From Lachnospiraceae bacterium MD308 (GTDB lineage Bacteria; Bacillota; Clostridia; Lachnospirales; Lachnospiraceae), in NCBI GenBank assembly GCA_000403475.2, contig KE159795.1, forward strand, positions 860,807 through 924,806: a stretch of DNA of 64,000 bases, in the 5' to 3' direction. The notes under the pieces are model-generated. The model did not search any database. It was not told the DNA's origin and saw only the letters and a program-made list of their open reading frames with translations. Shown in pieces: positions 36,525 through 46,213 of this stretch; the first letter of the stretch is position 1; every line of letters begins with the position of its first letter. A program made the position numbers and the translations under genes.

Positions 36525-37679
36525 ATGGAAAATTTAGAACTGCCAAAGTCATTCGACGAATTTGTAGACGCGAGGAAAGCCGGATTTTTGAAGGTAAAAG
36601 AGTACGTGGAGAACGGAGGGCACCTGGTAGGGATGTTCTGCTCCTACACTCCGCTGGAGCTTTTCGACGCAGCAGGGGTTTCGGTGGTAGGGCTTTGCGG
36701 AACAAGCAACGAGCCGATCGCTGATGCGGAAAAGGTGCTCCCTAAAAATTTGTGCCCGCTGATCAAGTCGAGCTATGGATTTGCCTACACGGAAAAATGC
36801 CCGTATACATATTTCTGCGACTTTATCGTTGGCGAGACGACATGCGACGGAAAAAAGAAGATGTTCGAGCTGCTCAACGACATTAAAGAAACCTACGTGC
36901 TCCATCTTCCCCAGAGCCAGAAGAGAGCGTATGCAAAAGATATCTGGTATCAGGAGGTAAAGCTTCTGAAAGAGTATATGGAAGAAAGGTACGGCGTTGA
37001 GATTACGGATGAGAAACTGCGGGAGGCAGCCCGCAAGAGAAACGAGCTTAGAAAGACCCAGATGGAATTATATACATTGCAGGGGGCAGTGCCTCCGGCA
37101 ATGAAGGCGACAGAGGTAATGTCCACGCTTGCCCAGGGGATGTTCAACTTCGGAGTAGATGCCCAGCATGCAAGCTACAAGGCTAAGGTGGACGCTGCAA
37201 AAGCAGCGCTGGAAAAGGGAGAGAAACCTGTGGACGAAAAAGCGAAGAGAATCCTCCTGACAGGCTGCCCGTCCACCGGCGTCATCCAAAAAGTCGGCAT
37301 GACCATTGAAAACAACGGCGGCGTGATCGTCTGCCTTGACGACTGCGGCGGCGAGAGGACCCAGAAGATGCTGGTGGATGAAAATGCCGATGACATTTTG
37401 AGGGCAATTTCCGACCGTTACCTTGAGATCCATTGCTCCGTCATGACGACAAATGAGGGGCGCATCGAAAACACAAAGGAAATGTGCAAAAAGTATAAAG
37501 CTGACGGCGTGATCGAGATGGTGCTCCAGGCATGCCATACATTTAACGTAGAAGCGAACCTGATGCAGAAGATGTGCGAGGAGGAGGGCATCCCGTACAT
37601 GAAGCTGGAGACAGATTACTCCACGACAGACAGCGGGCAGATTGAAACAAGGCTTGCGGCATTTATTGAAATGTTATAA
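36525..37679 (+). CDS. Double-cubane-cluster / 2-hydroxyacyl-CoA dehydratase D-component-like protein
   Basis: A 384-residue cytoplasmic iron-sulfur protein. The ATG at 36525 has AAAGGA upstream; a longer frame would add an unlikely hydrophobic leader. Cysteine blocks are [73 protein letters not shown] and VLQACHTFN. Such proteins without a second dehydratase subunit are the double-cubane [8Fe-9S] type, an ATP-driven low-potential reductase of small molecules whose physiological substrate is unknown. The activator ATPase follows downstream. Confidence 0.85.
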   Translation: MENLELPKSFDEFVDARKAGFLKVKEYVENGGHLVGMFCSYTPLELFDAAGVSVVGLCGTSNEPIADAEKVLPKNLCPLIKSSYGFAYTEKCPYTYFCDFIVGETTCDGKKKMFELLNDIKETYVLHLPQSQKRAYAKDIWYQEVKLLKEYMEERYGVEITDEKLREAARKRNELRKTQMELYTLQGAVPPAMKATEVMSTLAQGMFNFGVDAQHASYKAKVDAAKAALEKGEKPVDEKAKRILLTGCPSTGVIQKVGMTIENNGGVIVCLDDCGGERTQKMLVDENADDILRAISDRYLEIHCSVMTTNEGRIENTKEMCKKYKADGVIEMVLQACHTFNVEANLMQKMCEEEGIPYMKLETDYSTTDSGQIETRLAAFIEML

Positions 37680-37696
37680 GATATAACTATAAACGT

Positions 37697-37729
37697 AAAA
37701 GGGCAGGAGGAGAGCCTCTTGCCCTTTTT
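37697..37729 (+). terminator. Intrinsic terminator between the double-cubane protein and its activator
   Basis: AAGGGCAGGAGG-AGAG-CCTCTTGCCCTT forms a 12-bp stem (one G-U pair) followed by a T run. It lies before the activator's SD, so it probably limits read-through into that gene. Confidence 0.75.
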
Positions 37730-37748
37730 AAGAGCTAAGGAGGATAAA

Positions 37749-38492
37749 ATGTATCAAGTAGGGATAGACATCGGCTCCACTGCGGCAAAGGCTGCCGTGG
37801 TGAACGAGGGGAAAGTTATAAAGACCATCCTGCGGGATACCGGGTTCAGCAGCCGGAAGGTGGCAGATGAGATATACGCCATGCTGGCGGAAGAAGGAAT
37901 CACAAAAGAAAACGCTAAGTATACTGCTACCGGTTATGGGCGCGTCTCCGTGCCCTATGCGGATAATGCCGTAACCGAGATCACCTGCCATGGGAAAGGC
38001 TCGCATTTCCTCTTTGAGGAGGATGGAACCGTCATCGACATCGGCGGGCAGGACACAAAAGGGATTGCCCTGAAAAACGGGCGTGTCATGAAATTTGTCA
38101 TGAATGATAAGTGCTCCGCGGGAACAGGGAAATTCCTGGAGATCATGACAAACCGACTTGGACTTACGCCAAAGGAGCTGTCTGCACTGGCGCGCAGAGG
38201 AAACGAGATCACAATCAGCTCCATGTGTACGGTGTTCGCAGAATCGGAAGTCATAAGCCTGATCGGCAAAGAAACGCCGAGAGAAGATATTGCCTTCGGT
38301 GTTGTAGAATCTGTGGTAAATAAAGTCGTATCGCTGCTCGCGCAGGTTCCTGGCGACAGATACTTTCTGACCGGGGGGCTCTGCGAGGATGACTATATCA
38401 TCGAGCGCCTGGAAAAAGCGCTGGGTGCGCCGGTAAGCTCCGTGCCGCTCGCCAGATATGCGGGGGCGATTGGAGCGGCACTGATGTGCTAG
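37749..38492 (+). CDS. Activator ATPase of the HgdC/BadF/BcrA/D family
   Basis: A 247-residue ATP-dependent electron donor with an actin-like fold. Visible are the phosphate loops GIDIGSTAAKAAV and DIGGQDTKGI, and the two cysteines that hold the dimer-bridging [4Fe-4S] cluster (NDKCSAGTGKF and SSMCTVFAESE). The ATG at 37749 has AGGAGG 6 nt upstream. It activates the adjacent double-cubane protein by delivering an electron at low potential. Confidence 0.92.
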   Translation: MYQVGIDIGSTAAKAAVVNEGKVIKTILRDTGFSSRKVADEIYAMLAEEGITKENAKYTATGYGRVSVPYADNAVTEITCHGKGSHFLFEEDGTVIDIGGQDTKGIALKNGRVMKFVMNDKCSAGTGKFLEIMTNRLGLTPKELSALARRGNEITISSMCTVFAESEVISLIGKETPREDIAFGVVESVVNKVVSLLAQVPGDRYFLTGGLCEDDYIIERLEKALGAPVSSVPLARYAGAIGAALMC

Positions 38493-38522
38493 TCCGTCAA
38501 CATATTCTGGCTTATTTTACCT

Positions 38523-38562
38523 AATCAGCAGAATATCACAACAGATAGACATTCTGCTGATT
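38523..38562 (+). terminator. Terminator after the activator gene, duplicated type
   Basis: AATCAGCAGAAT pairs with ATTCTGCTGATT (12 bp). Similar hairpins built on AATCAGCAG recur at 39783-39828 and 52412-52457, followed in the first case by the same Big_2 gene end. Confidence 0.65.
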
Positions 38563-38569
38563 TCCTGTG

Positions 38570-38634
38570 TTATTTTATCTTAATCGTTACCGATTTTTTC
38601 TTGCCGCTTCCATCTGTCGCTATAGCAGCAATCT
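38570..38634 (-). pseudogene. Orphan 3' end of a Big_2 surface-protein gene
   Basis: The minus strand reads AIATDGSGKKKSVTIKIK and stop, the same C-terminus as the protein at 39833-42253, but the frame is cut off 20 codons upstream where the rpn gene begins. It is a leftover of a deleted or rearranged surface-protein gene. Confidence 0.8.
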
Positions 38635-38635
38635 A

Positions 38636-39565
38636 TTATTCAACACTATCGCCCTTTTCATCTGGGTCAAGGAGTAATTCTTCTGTAATACTTTCTATAT
38701 CATATTCCGGCGCATATCGCTTTGCAATATTACAAATATCTTGTATCACATCCTCTTCCTCCTCCAACATGTCCGCGATTGCCGCCGCTTCCATCCCTTT
38801 CGCAAGTTTCCTGCAAACCTGACTCACCAGTGTCTTTATCCGTCCTTCTTCTCTGCCTTCTTCTCTTCCCTCTTCGCGTTCATAATACTTTTCTTCCCAT
38901 GCCTGCATATACTTCACCCCGATTTCTTCATTTACTTTCACCTTACAAACCCGGTCATGCATGCGTCTCACCCTCTCACTCTTTGCCTGATTTGCTGTCT
39001 CATCCGTAGTGTGTTCTACATAATTCAGGAATTCTAAAAGTTCTTCTGAGACCTCATCTGTATTTTTCCCTTTTGTGCTGATAAAAATCTTCGTCGTTCC
39101 ATCCCCGAGACTGCATTCAGGCACTTCCTTGCATCTGTTTTCAAAAGTATACACATATTTTCCATATCCAAACAAATCAAAAGTCATAATTATAATCACA
39201 AATGACTGGTTCAGGATATTATAATTGGGGACTCCCGGCTCTAACAGGTTTGTATCGATAAGTGACTGATAATATCTGCTCCGTTTTGCCAGGTCTGTCT
39301 TTCTTGTATTCTGCATCTCCGTGTTATAGATACTCTGCTCTTCACTCATTGCGAACACATCCATCCGTATGGAGCGTATAAGCGGCGATACTCTGAGTTC
39401 TTTCTCAGTCTGCGGCTGGTCTAATAGGGAAATGTTCCTTCCAAAAATGATACTCAACACATCCTGATAAGTCTCCCTGTCCTCTAGCACTTCGTCAAAC
39501 AGAAAACGGTCTGTAAGGTTTAAATCCTTTAATGGTACAATATTTTGTTTTTTCTTTTTCTTCAT
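38636..39565 (-). CDS. Rpn-family recombination-promoting nuclease / putative transposase
   Basis: A 309-residue PD-(D/E)XK-type protein. It starts at ATG 39565 with AGGAGG upstream, opens with MKKKKKQNIVPLKDLNLTD and FLFDEVLEDRET, has the IRMDVFAMSEEQSIYNTEMQ nuclease core (Asp and Glu-x-Gln), and a charged tail with three EEGR repeats. Rpn proteins promote recombination and are often multi-copy. A shortened copy lies at 52043-52381. The gene is flanked on both sides by the same Big_2 gene end and terminator type. The 267 bp upstream to 39832 hold its leader and that terminator. Confidence 0.85.
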   Translation of the reverse strand: MKKKKKQNIVPLKDLNLTDRFLFDEVLEDRETYQDVLSIIFGRNISLLDQPQTEKELRVSPLIRSIRMDVFAMSEEQSIYNTEMQNTRKTDLAKRSRYYQSLIDTNLLEPGVPNYNILNQSFVIIIMTFDLFGYGKYVYTFENRCKEVPECSLGDGTTKIFISTKGKNTDEVSEELLEFLNYVEHTTDETANQAKSERVRRMHDRVCKVKVNEEIGVKYMQAWEEKYYEREEGREEGREEGRIKTLVSQVCRKLAKGMEAAAIADMLEEEEDVIQDICNIAKRYAPEYDIESITEELLLDPDEKGDSVE

Positions 39566-39782
39566 ATATCTCCTCCTAAGTGTATCATAAACACGGTAAA
39601 AATAATAGCTTCCTGTTACATAAAAAATAACGTCCACACAATCATAAGCACCACTTCCTTTTCTGTCTGATTTTGAGTTTGTTGGATTCTTTGGCGAAAT
39701 GCCATTCATCTGAATTTTTTAGAATTTTGATTTATATACCATATAATATCATTGCTTACGTATCTTTACAACAGCAAATTTT

Positions 39783-39828
39783 AAAATCAGCAGAACATCT
39801 TATTTTCCTTGATATCCTGCTGATTTTT
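39783..39828 (-). terminator. Terminator after the 806-residue surface-protein gene
   Basis: AAAATCAGCAG pairs with CTGCTGATTTT around a roughly 25-nt loop. In minus-strand sense it follows the stop at 39833. The same sequence recurs at 52412-52457. Confidence 0.65.
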
Positions 39829-39832
39829 GTAA

Positions 39833-42253
39833 CTATTTGATTTTAATTGTTACCGATTTCTTTTTACCGCTTCCATCTGTCGCCATGGCGGTAATCTTTA
39901 CTTTCTTACCTTTTCCGGCCTTTAGTGCTTTTACTTTGCCGGAGCTGCTCACAGTTGCGTACTTCTTATTGCCGCTGACCCACTTGAGCTTTTTATTGGC
40001 ATTCTTTGTAGCTTTGACTTTGGCTTTCAATCTCAGAGTCTTGCCCGCCTTCATAGACTTTTTACCGGAAATAATTACTTTCTTTACCCTACCTTTCATG
40101 GACATTATCCTATAAGCCGCTTTCACTCCGCTGCCATCTTGGGCTGTTGCGGTGATCGTCACAGACTTTCCGCCGGACTTTTTCTTCATAGTAACAACTC
40201 CGGCACTGTTTACCGTTGCAACTTTTTTGTTGCTTGACGTCCACGTGACTGTTTTATTGGACGAATTAGAAGGTATCATATTGGCAGTTAGTTTTACTTT
40301 CTTACCTGCAGCAATTTTTTTAGAAACTCCAGTCAGTGTGATTTGGGTAACTTTAACTGTTGGTGTTTGGGATGCACTTATAACAATTTCAATTGTGTTG
40401 CTGTCTGGATTATAATTGTTATCACCTGTAGCTGTTACTATAATCTTAGCTGTTCCAACACTAATTCCTTCCACAATTCCCTGCTCATTGACTGTTGCTA
40501 TTTCCGGATGTTCTGATCTATAAATGATCATTCCCTTTCCAAATGCTGTAATTTTTGCTGATTTACCAACTTTAATTTTTGACTCTGTTACTTCTGCATT
40601 CAACGTCTGATCAGCTTTATGAATTATAAAATTTTTTGTTATGCTTCCCGTATACTCTCCAACTCCTGCGATAATTGCCTTGGCTGTTCCGGCATTTGTA
40701 TTATCTTCATAGGATACTGTATAATCCCTATCTTTTTTCAAAATTCTATTCCCATCATTCAATGTGACGGCCGGCGTTAAAGGCTGCCCTGTGTATGTTG
40801 CTTCCGCAACTTCTACATGATATGTGGATATGTCTGTTTTTTTAACTGCCGATATTGATTCTTCCTTCGTGTTACCGCACACTTTACAAGTATATCTTTT
40901 TACCCCTGTCTCAGTATAAGTTGGTTCTTTTATTACCTTAATTTCATAATCATGGCTGTTCGTTTTGGGAATCACTTCGGTATATGTATAAGCGCATACG
41001 GAACATGCGTACATCTTCGTCCCGTCTGCCTTACATGTCGCTTCTGCTGTAACCACCCCCTGATTATAACAATGGTCAGCTAATTCTATTGATTCACCGT
41101 TTTTCAGTAGGTTTCCACATGTATTGCAATAAATATCTCCCGAGTAACCTTTTTCTTTACATGTAGATGTTTTTTGGTTTCTTAACTCCTCAGAATGTCC
41201 TGTTGAGGGTATTTCGATTTCAATCTTATGCCCGCAAAGCCCGCATATCTGTTCGTTTCTTCCGACTTCTGTACAAGTTGGCTTCTTCACTTCAGACAGC
41301 TCTCCATAACAATGCCCCTGAGCTGCACAATAATCAATGGCCGTGAATTCCTTAATTGTCAGTTGATAAACCGTCTCCGCCCAACGATCTATCGTTTCTC
41401 TATGATTTTTCCAACTGCCAACACCTGGCAGACAATTCATCACACCACCTGCTAACCCTGCATTTTCCGATACTGCCAAAAAATTGTAATCCATAGCTGT
41501 CTGAAACGTAATGTCATCTGGCCCGCCAAGCTTTCTGCAGCTTATATAGCAATTAAAATATGAATATCTACCGGACAATTCTGAATTCAGTGGCAGGAAC
41601 ACTACATTTACAGCCGCAACAGCCGAATCAACAAATTTTTCAATTTTGCCCGGCAAATCTACGATATCACTCCATACACTATTCACCAACTGCAGATTAG
41701 CAATCTCACTTTCTGTCACATATATTCCAGTCGCTTTCCCAACACCGCTGCTTAAGACATCTAAGATACCTTCCGTCAACTCATTCAAAAAGAATCCTGA
41801 ATACTCTTTGTAAATTTGTTCCGGAAGTTCATCTTTTCCATTTAACTGTTTTTCCATATACTTTTTTAATACGGATTGCGAGTAATCAAGGTTGTAATTT
41901 GACTGTTTGATATGGTGGTTAATTTGTTCGCCTGCAAACAAAAGAAATGCTACCCTTACACTGTCCTCATGAATTGGGTCGCCGCCAAATTGTCCTGTTA
42001 AGAGTTTATAAAAATCACTATTTATAACTGCTTCGTCTGTCAATTCCGAATTATTTCTTCCGCTGTCATTATACAAGAACCGAATAAAATTGACTGCATC
42101 ACTGCTCTCTAAATATCCTTTTGACGCCAGCTTTGCATCCATGCCTTCACCGGAACTCACCGTTCCCGCTTTGACAGTAGACCCCACGCATAAGCTTACG
42201 CACAGTGCCGCAAGCAGAAAAGCCATCATCTTACCGGTTACATTCTTCTGCAT
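39833..42253 (-). CDS. Secreted CxxC-repeat / Big_2 surface protein
   Basis: An 806-residue exported protein with a signal peptide (about 1-30), an N-terminal domain I do not recognise (about 35-310; helical), three to four CxxC repeats (about 315-470, e.g. CTEVGRNEQICGLCGH and CKEKGYSGDIYCNTCG), a short MBG-like domain (YTGQPLTPAVTL), an Ig-like domain, and two Big_2 domains ending in a lysine-rich tail (GSGKKKSVTIKIK). No sortase signal. The C-terminal Big_2 pair is almost the same as in the transglutaminase-like protein at 33361-36300, suggesting recombination between them. Last gene of a three-gene surface operon. Confidence 0.8.
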   Translation of the reverse strand: MQKNVTGKMMAFLLAALCVSLCVGSTVKAGTVSSGEGMDAKLASKGYLESSDAVNFIRFLYNDSGRNNSELTDEAVINSDFYKLLTGQFGGDPIHEDSVRVAFLLFAGEQINHHIKQSNYNLDYSQSVLKKYMEKQLNGKDELPEQIYKEYSGFFLNELTEGILDVLSSGVGKATGIYVTESEIANLQLVNSVWSDIVDLPGKIEKFVDSAVAAVNVVFLPLNSELSGRYSYFNCYISCRKLGGPDDITFQTAMDYNFLAVSENAGLAGGVMNCLPGVGSWKNHRETIDRWAETVYQLTIKEFTAIDYCAAQGHCYGELSEVKKPTCTEVGRNEQICGLCGHKIEIEIPSTGHSEELRNQKTSTCKEKGYSGDIYCNTCGNLLKNGESIELADHCYNQGVVTAEATCKADGTKMYACSVCAYTYTEVIPKTNSHDYEIKVIKEPTYTETGVKRYTCKVCGNTKEESISAVKKTDISTYHVEVAEATYTGQPLTPAVTLNDGNRILKKDRDYTVSYEDNTNAGTAKAIIAGVGEYTGSITKNFIIHKADQTLNAEVTESKIKVGKSAKITAFGKGMIIYRSEHPEIATVNEQGIVEGISVGTAKIIVTATGDNNYNPDSNTIEIVISASQTPTVKVTQITLTGVSKKIAAGKKVKLTANMIPSNSSNKTVTWTSSNKKVATVNSAGVVTMKKKSGGKSVTITATAQDGSGVKAAYRIMSMKGRVKKVIISGKKSMKAGKTLRLKAKVKATKNANKKLKWVSGNKKYATVSSSGKVKALKAGKGKKVKITAMATDGSGKKKSVTIKIK

Positions 42254-42281
42254 CTCTGTTCTCCTCTCTTTTCTGTTTTGT

Positions 42282-44324
42282 TTATCTGCTAATTTTTACT
42301 GTTTTCGCAACTCCCTTCTTTTTTAACCATTTCTGATATGCCTTCTTCTGTTGCTTTGGCACTTTAATCACAGCTTTTTTATATATATTTTTAAATGCCT
42401 GTGCACCGACCGCTTTACTTTTTAGCTTTTTTGTTTTTATTATAATAGATTTTAATCTATTGCATCCGTAAAATGCCTTTTTTCCAATCTTGATCACCTT
42501 AGAAGGAATGTTGATTTTCTTTAACGAAACACACTTAAAGAACGCCTTATTCCCAATCTTTGTGACATTCTTACCTATAGTCACAGAATTCAATTTTTTA
42601 CATCCATTGAAAGCACTGTCCGATATCGAAATTACTTTATATTTTATTCCATTAATAACAACAGCATCTGGGATAACAACTTTTGTAACCTTTTTATTGC
42701 TGACTTTATTAAATGCTACTGTTTTCCCCTGCGCTGTCACTCTGTATACCGCCTGATTGTCATCACCTTTTAATAATGTGCCCTCTAACGGTTTTGTTGC
42801 TGCACCTGCTTCTTCGTCTAATCCCGAATCTTCTTCCTTATCAGATTTATCATTCGGTTTCGATATCACATTTCCCAAACTGACAAAATGAATATTGTTT
42901 TCCCGAGCAAAGGTCTCAGCATATGAATTTGTATAACCATAGATTGTAAAATTATCCATATTGCAATCTTTAAATACATATGGGGGTATATATATTATGC
43001 TTTCAGGAATTGTTATAGAAGTAAGCTCTTTACATCCGCCAAAAGCTCCAAAAGGTATCTCCGTATCCCACCCGAATTCGTAATCATATCCTCCTTCAAG
43101 CGGTCCTGCCGTATTAACTTTACAGTCTCCAAAAGCAGGATAAAAAGCATCAATTTTTATCTTTGATCCATGAAATACTATTTTCTTCAAATTTTCGCAC
43201 TCATAAAATACTTCACTCTTAATTTCTTTCATACTTTCAGGAATTGATATTTCTTTCAAATACTTACAATGCCTAAACATATCTGAACCAATCTCTGTAA
43301 TGCCATCCTTAATTTCCAATGTTTCTATTAAAGCGCAATACCGATCCCACATAGGGGTAATTGCATAGGAATAATCTATCTTCCCCGAGCCGGTAACAGT
43401 AAAAACCCCTTCATCCAATATCCACACAGCATTATCTTTGCTTGAATTTTCTGAAATTCTTTCCCCGCAAACTCCCTGTGCAATTTTTTTCCCAAGAGAA
43501 ACAAATTCTATATTCTCCGTTTTCGCATATGATTGCTCCAATGAATTTGTATATCCATAAATCGTTTTAAGATTATTACATCCATCAAAAACTTCATATC
43601 CGATGTAATCAATTGTTTTCGGAAAAGTGACTGTTTTTAATGTTTCAATATCACCAAAAGCATCATCACATATTTTTGTAACTCCTTCCTCAACAACACA
43701 GTCAGTTACTCCATTATGCGGATATCGGTATATTGTCTTTCCATCAAAAGAATACAATATATTATTGACCGATTTAAAATTCGTATTTTCATCACTGACC
43801 TCTATCTTCTCAAGCAAATAATCATAGCTAAAACAGTACTTTCCTATATCTTCAACCCCTTTTCCTATAAAAACCTCCTTCAACTCTTTACATTTATAAA
43901 AGGCATAGCTGCCAATCGACTCCACACTATCTGCGATTGTAACAGTTTGAACATTGTTCGGCTCCATCCCATGGTTAAACGCGTAATTTCCAATAGATGT
44001 AATACCTTCGTTTATAATAACATGTTTAACATCCGGCAGTATCCAGGCCCAGGAAGAATAATTTGATGAACTACTAGAGCTTTCCATAGCGCCGCTGCCT
44101 GAAAATTCTAATACTCCATCATCGTACAGCGTCCATGTTATATTAGCGCCGCCATGTCCTTTCTGGATAATATTCCGTACTGCTTCTCCACCTTTTTCAT
44201 GCCCGGTTTCTTCTCCTGCACTTCCGCTATCTCCAACCTGTGCCGCACAGACTACTTGTCCTGTAACTATCGCTTGCACAAACATTGCTGCTATCAGAAA
44301 CATTAACAAATACTTTTTTCTCAT
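42282..44324 (-). CDS. BspA-like leucine-rich-repeat (LRR_5) surface protein
   Basis: A 680-residue exported protein. Signal peptide 1-28; then repeats of the BspA/Treponema pallidum LRR type (SIGNYAF, KICDDAF, IKSEVFYECENLKKI, IGKKAFYGCNRLKSI) in two blocks separated by linkers with the WILDEGVFTVTGSGKIDY motif; and a C-terminal block (GTLLKG ... KKAYQKWLKKKGVAKTVKISR) that matches the end of the 1198-residue protein at 46548-50144. Such proteins bind host or bacterial surface ligands. The gaps to its operon neighbours are 28 and 33 bp. Confidence 0.82.
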   Translation of the reverse strand: MRKKYLLMFLIAAMFVQAIVTGQVVCAAQVGDSGSAGEETGHEKGGEAVRNIIQKGHGGANITWTLYDDGVLEFSGSGAMESSSSSSNYSSWAWILPDVKHVIINEGITSIGNYAFNHGMEPNNVQTVTIADSVESIGSYAFYKCKELKEVFIGKGVEDIGKYCFSYDYLLEKIEVSDENTNFKSVNNILYSFDGKTIYRYPHNGVTDCVVEEGVTKICDDAFGDIETLKTVTFPKTIDYIGYEVFDGCNNLKTIYGYTNSLEQSYAKTENIEFVSLGKKIAQGVCGERISENSSKDNAVWILDEGVFTVTGSGKIDYSYAITPMWDRYCALIETLEIKDGITEIGSDMFRHCKYLKEISIPESMKEIKSEVFYECENLKKIVFHGSKIKIDAFYPAFGDCKVNTAGPLEGGYDYEFGWDTEIPFGAFGGCKELTSITIPESIIYIPPYVFKDCNMDNFTIYGYTNSYAETFARENNIHFVSLGNVISKPNDKSDKEEDSGLDEEAGAATKPLEGTLLKGDDNQAVYRVTAQGKTVAFNKVSNKKVTKVVIPDAVVINGIKYKVISISDSAFNGCKKLNSVTIGKNVTKIGNKAFFKCVSLKKINIPSKVIKIGKKAFYGCNRLKSIIIKTKKLKSKAVGAQAFKNIYKKAVIKVPKQQKKAYQKWLKKKGVAKTVKISR

Positions 44325-44357
44325 TTATTATTCCCCTTCTCAAATAGTTGTTGTCAC

Positions 44358-46127
44358 TTATTTTCTGGTTTTCACTTTTTTCACACCAGACCATGCTGAA
44401 TATAATTTTTTACCGGAAACCATTTTGTAAGTCCTGATTCTTACATAGTATTTTTTCTTTGCTTTTAAATTTTTAAGCGTTATAGTTGTTTTTGTCCGGC
44501 TTGTGATTGTTTTTGTCCTTTTATTGGAAAAACTGCTTTTTGTAGCATACTGAATCTGGTAGCCGCTCGTCTGCACTTCCTGCTTTTTCCATTTTATTTT
44601 AAACCCTTTTGATTTTGAGGTCAACTTGGACAAGGATGTTCCTTTAGGCTTAATTGTAAACGTCTTTATTACACTTCCATTATAAGTCCCTTTTCCAATT
44701 ACGGTTACCTTCCCATCTCCCACATTCTTATTTGATGAATAAGATACCGTATAGTCTGTCCCCTTTTTCAACATCATTGAACCGAGTTTCACCGTTACGT
44801 CCGGCTTCTTTGCCAAACCATCATACACATAACTTTTCACCGACAGACTGACTGACGCCGGGGAAATCGACATATATCTATAGATACCGAAACTATACGG
44901 ACCTGTAGCATCTCTGCTTCCCTCTACCGCAAGGTAATAGGTTCCTGCCGTAAGTTCCACTTCTTCCGCTATATTAATCTTCTTAGTCGTACTATTCCGA
45001 TAAGAGGATTTTCTCCAAACCTCCTTGCCAGCACTATCATAAATATAATAATAAAGATATGGCATATGAGCCTCTGAAACAACCGATATAGAATCAGAGC
45101 TGTTTACAGTAAATTCATAAAAATCTCTGTCATCATTTCGCGCTATTTGTCCTCGGTATTCTTTATTCAAAGATATATCGTTTGCATCAGTTATTGAATT
45201 ATCTGTTCCTCCCTCTGCTTCCGGAAAACTTTCATTTGCACCGGAAAATTGCAGGCGGAAAGAATAGTTCCCTGTATTACTGCCACCATCTCGTCTTACT
45301 GCAAAATAATAAGTTCCTTTTGTCAAGTCAATCGTTTCATCTGTACTGATTATCTCTGTCGCACTGTTCCAATATGGATTAATACGCCATATCTCTTCCC
45401 CTGCACTATCATAAATATAATAATTTATATAGACCATCCCAGCCGTCGCTGTAAATGTAATTCTTCCTGAGCTTGTCAGAACAAACCTATAAAAATCCCG
45501 ATCATCGTTGTCTGCTATCTGTCCTTTGTAATCAGTATTTACATTTATTTCATTCGCGCTGGACATCAAATTATCCGTTCCATCACCTGTCTCCGTAAAA
45601 CTTTCCTCTGCGCTGGAAAAAGATAATTTAAAAGAATAATTCCCTGTACCACTGCCGTCTCGCTTTACTGTATAGTAATATGTCCCTTTTGTCAGATCGA
45701 TTGCCTCGTTAGTGCTGATTGTCTGTGTTGTATTATCCCAATGTGGATTAATATACCATATCTGATTTCCTGAACTATCATAAATATAATAATATATATA
45801 AGCCATTCCAGCTGACGCTGTAAGTGTGATTCTCCCTGATGATCCGATTGAAAATTTATAATAATCAATAGTGTTGGAATCTGTCAGAGAACCATTATAG
45901 GTAGTTCCTGTTGATATGCCTGTTGCAGATGACATACTATTTCCTGCTGCCCGTGTCTGAACTGAATGTATTGAACTCTCATCTCTTATATCGTCTTCAT
46001 TCTGTTCTGACATTTCCGCTTCAGAATTTACAGATTCCTGAGCGGTAGCCGGAACTGCTGGTGCAATAGTTGTTGATAACAATACTGTTACAAGCAGAAC
46101 TGCTAATTTCTTTTTTATCATAACCAT
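44358..46127 (-). CDS. Secreted protein with three PPC domains and a fibronectin-like domain
   Basis: A 589-residue exported protein. Signal peptide about 1-30; three tandem copies of about 115 residues of the bacterial pre-peptidase C-terminal (PPC) type, each with DYYKFSI or DFYRFVL, YYYIYDS and LTKGTYYYTV; then an MBG-like domain (YVYDGLAKKPDVTVKLG) and a C-terminal fibronectin III-like domain (SGYQIQYATKSSF ... KYYVRIRTY) ending GVKKVKTRK. No protease domain is attached, so it is probably a binding protein. AGGAGG precedes the first ATG (4-nt spacing) and the second ATG two codons later (10-nt spacing). Confidence 0.8.
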   Translation of the reverse strand: MVMIKKKLAVLLVTVLLSTTIAPAVPATAQESVNSEAEMSEQNEDDIRDESSIHSVQTRAAGNSMSSATGISTGTTYNGSLTDSNTIDYYKFSIGSSGRITLTASAGMAYIYYYIYDSSGNQIWYINPHWDNTTQTISTNEAIDLTKGTYYYTVKRDGSGTGNYSFKLSFSSAEESFTETGDGTDNLMSSANEINVNTDYKGQIADNDDRDFYRFVLTSSGRITFTATAGMVYINYYIYDSAGEEIWRINPYWNSATEIISTDETIDLTKGTYYFAVRRDGGSNTGNYSFRLQFSGANESFPEAEGGTDNSITDANDISLNKEYRGQIARNDDRDFYEFTVNSSDSISVVSEAHMPYLYYYIYDSAGKEVWRKSSYRNSTTKKINIAEEVELTAGTYYLAVEGSRDATGPYSFGIYRYMSISPASVSLSVKSYVYDGLAKKPDVTVKLGSMMLKKGTDYTVSYSSNKNVGDGKVTVIGKGTYNGSVIKTFTIKPKGTSLSKLTSKSKGFKIKWKKQEVQTSGYQIQYATKSSFSNKRTKTITSRTKTTITLKNLKAKKKYYVRIRTYKMVSGKKLYSAWSGVKKVKTRK

Positions 46128-46149
46128 TATACCTCCTGTATTTTCACAA

Positions 46150-46196
46150 TGTCAGGAGCCAAAGCATTTTCTTCATAAATAGCTTTGCCCCTGACA
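46150..46196 (-). terminator. Hairpin after the collapsed gene
   Basis: TGTCAGGAGCCAAAGC pairs with GCTTTGCCCCTGACA (one bulge). It lies between the collapsed gene end and the PPC-protein gene. No clear T run, so it may be partial. Confidence 0.45.
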
Positions 46197-46213
46197 TCTT
46201 GATTATAGATATA

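Noticed and set aside
38845-38885. CRISPR-like or functional DNA repeats in rpn
   Set aside because: These are three in-frame EEGR codon repeats, a common feature of Rpn protein tails, with no spacer structure.
39837-40415. Long open frames on the plus strand opposite the Big_2 domains (also opposite 33425-34015)
   Set aside because: They mirror lysine- and serine-rich coding on the other strand, have no SD and are not in family-like sequence.
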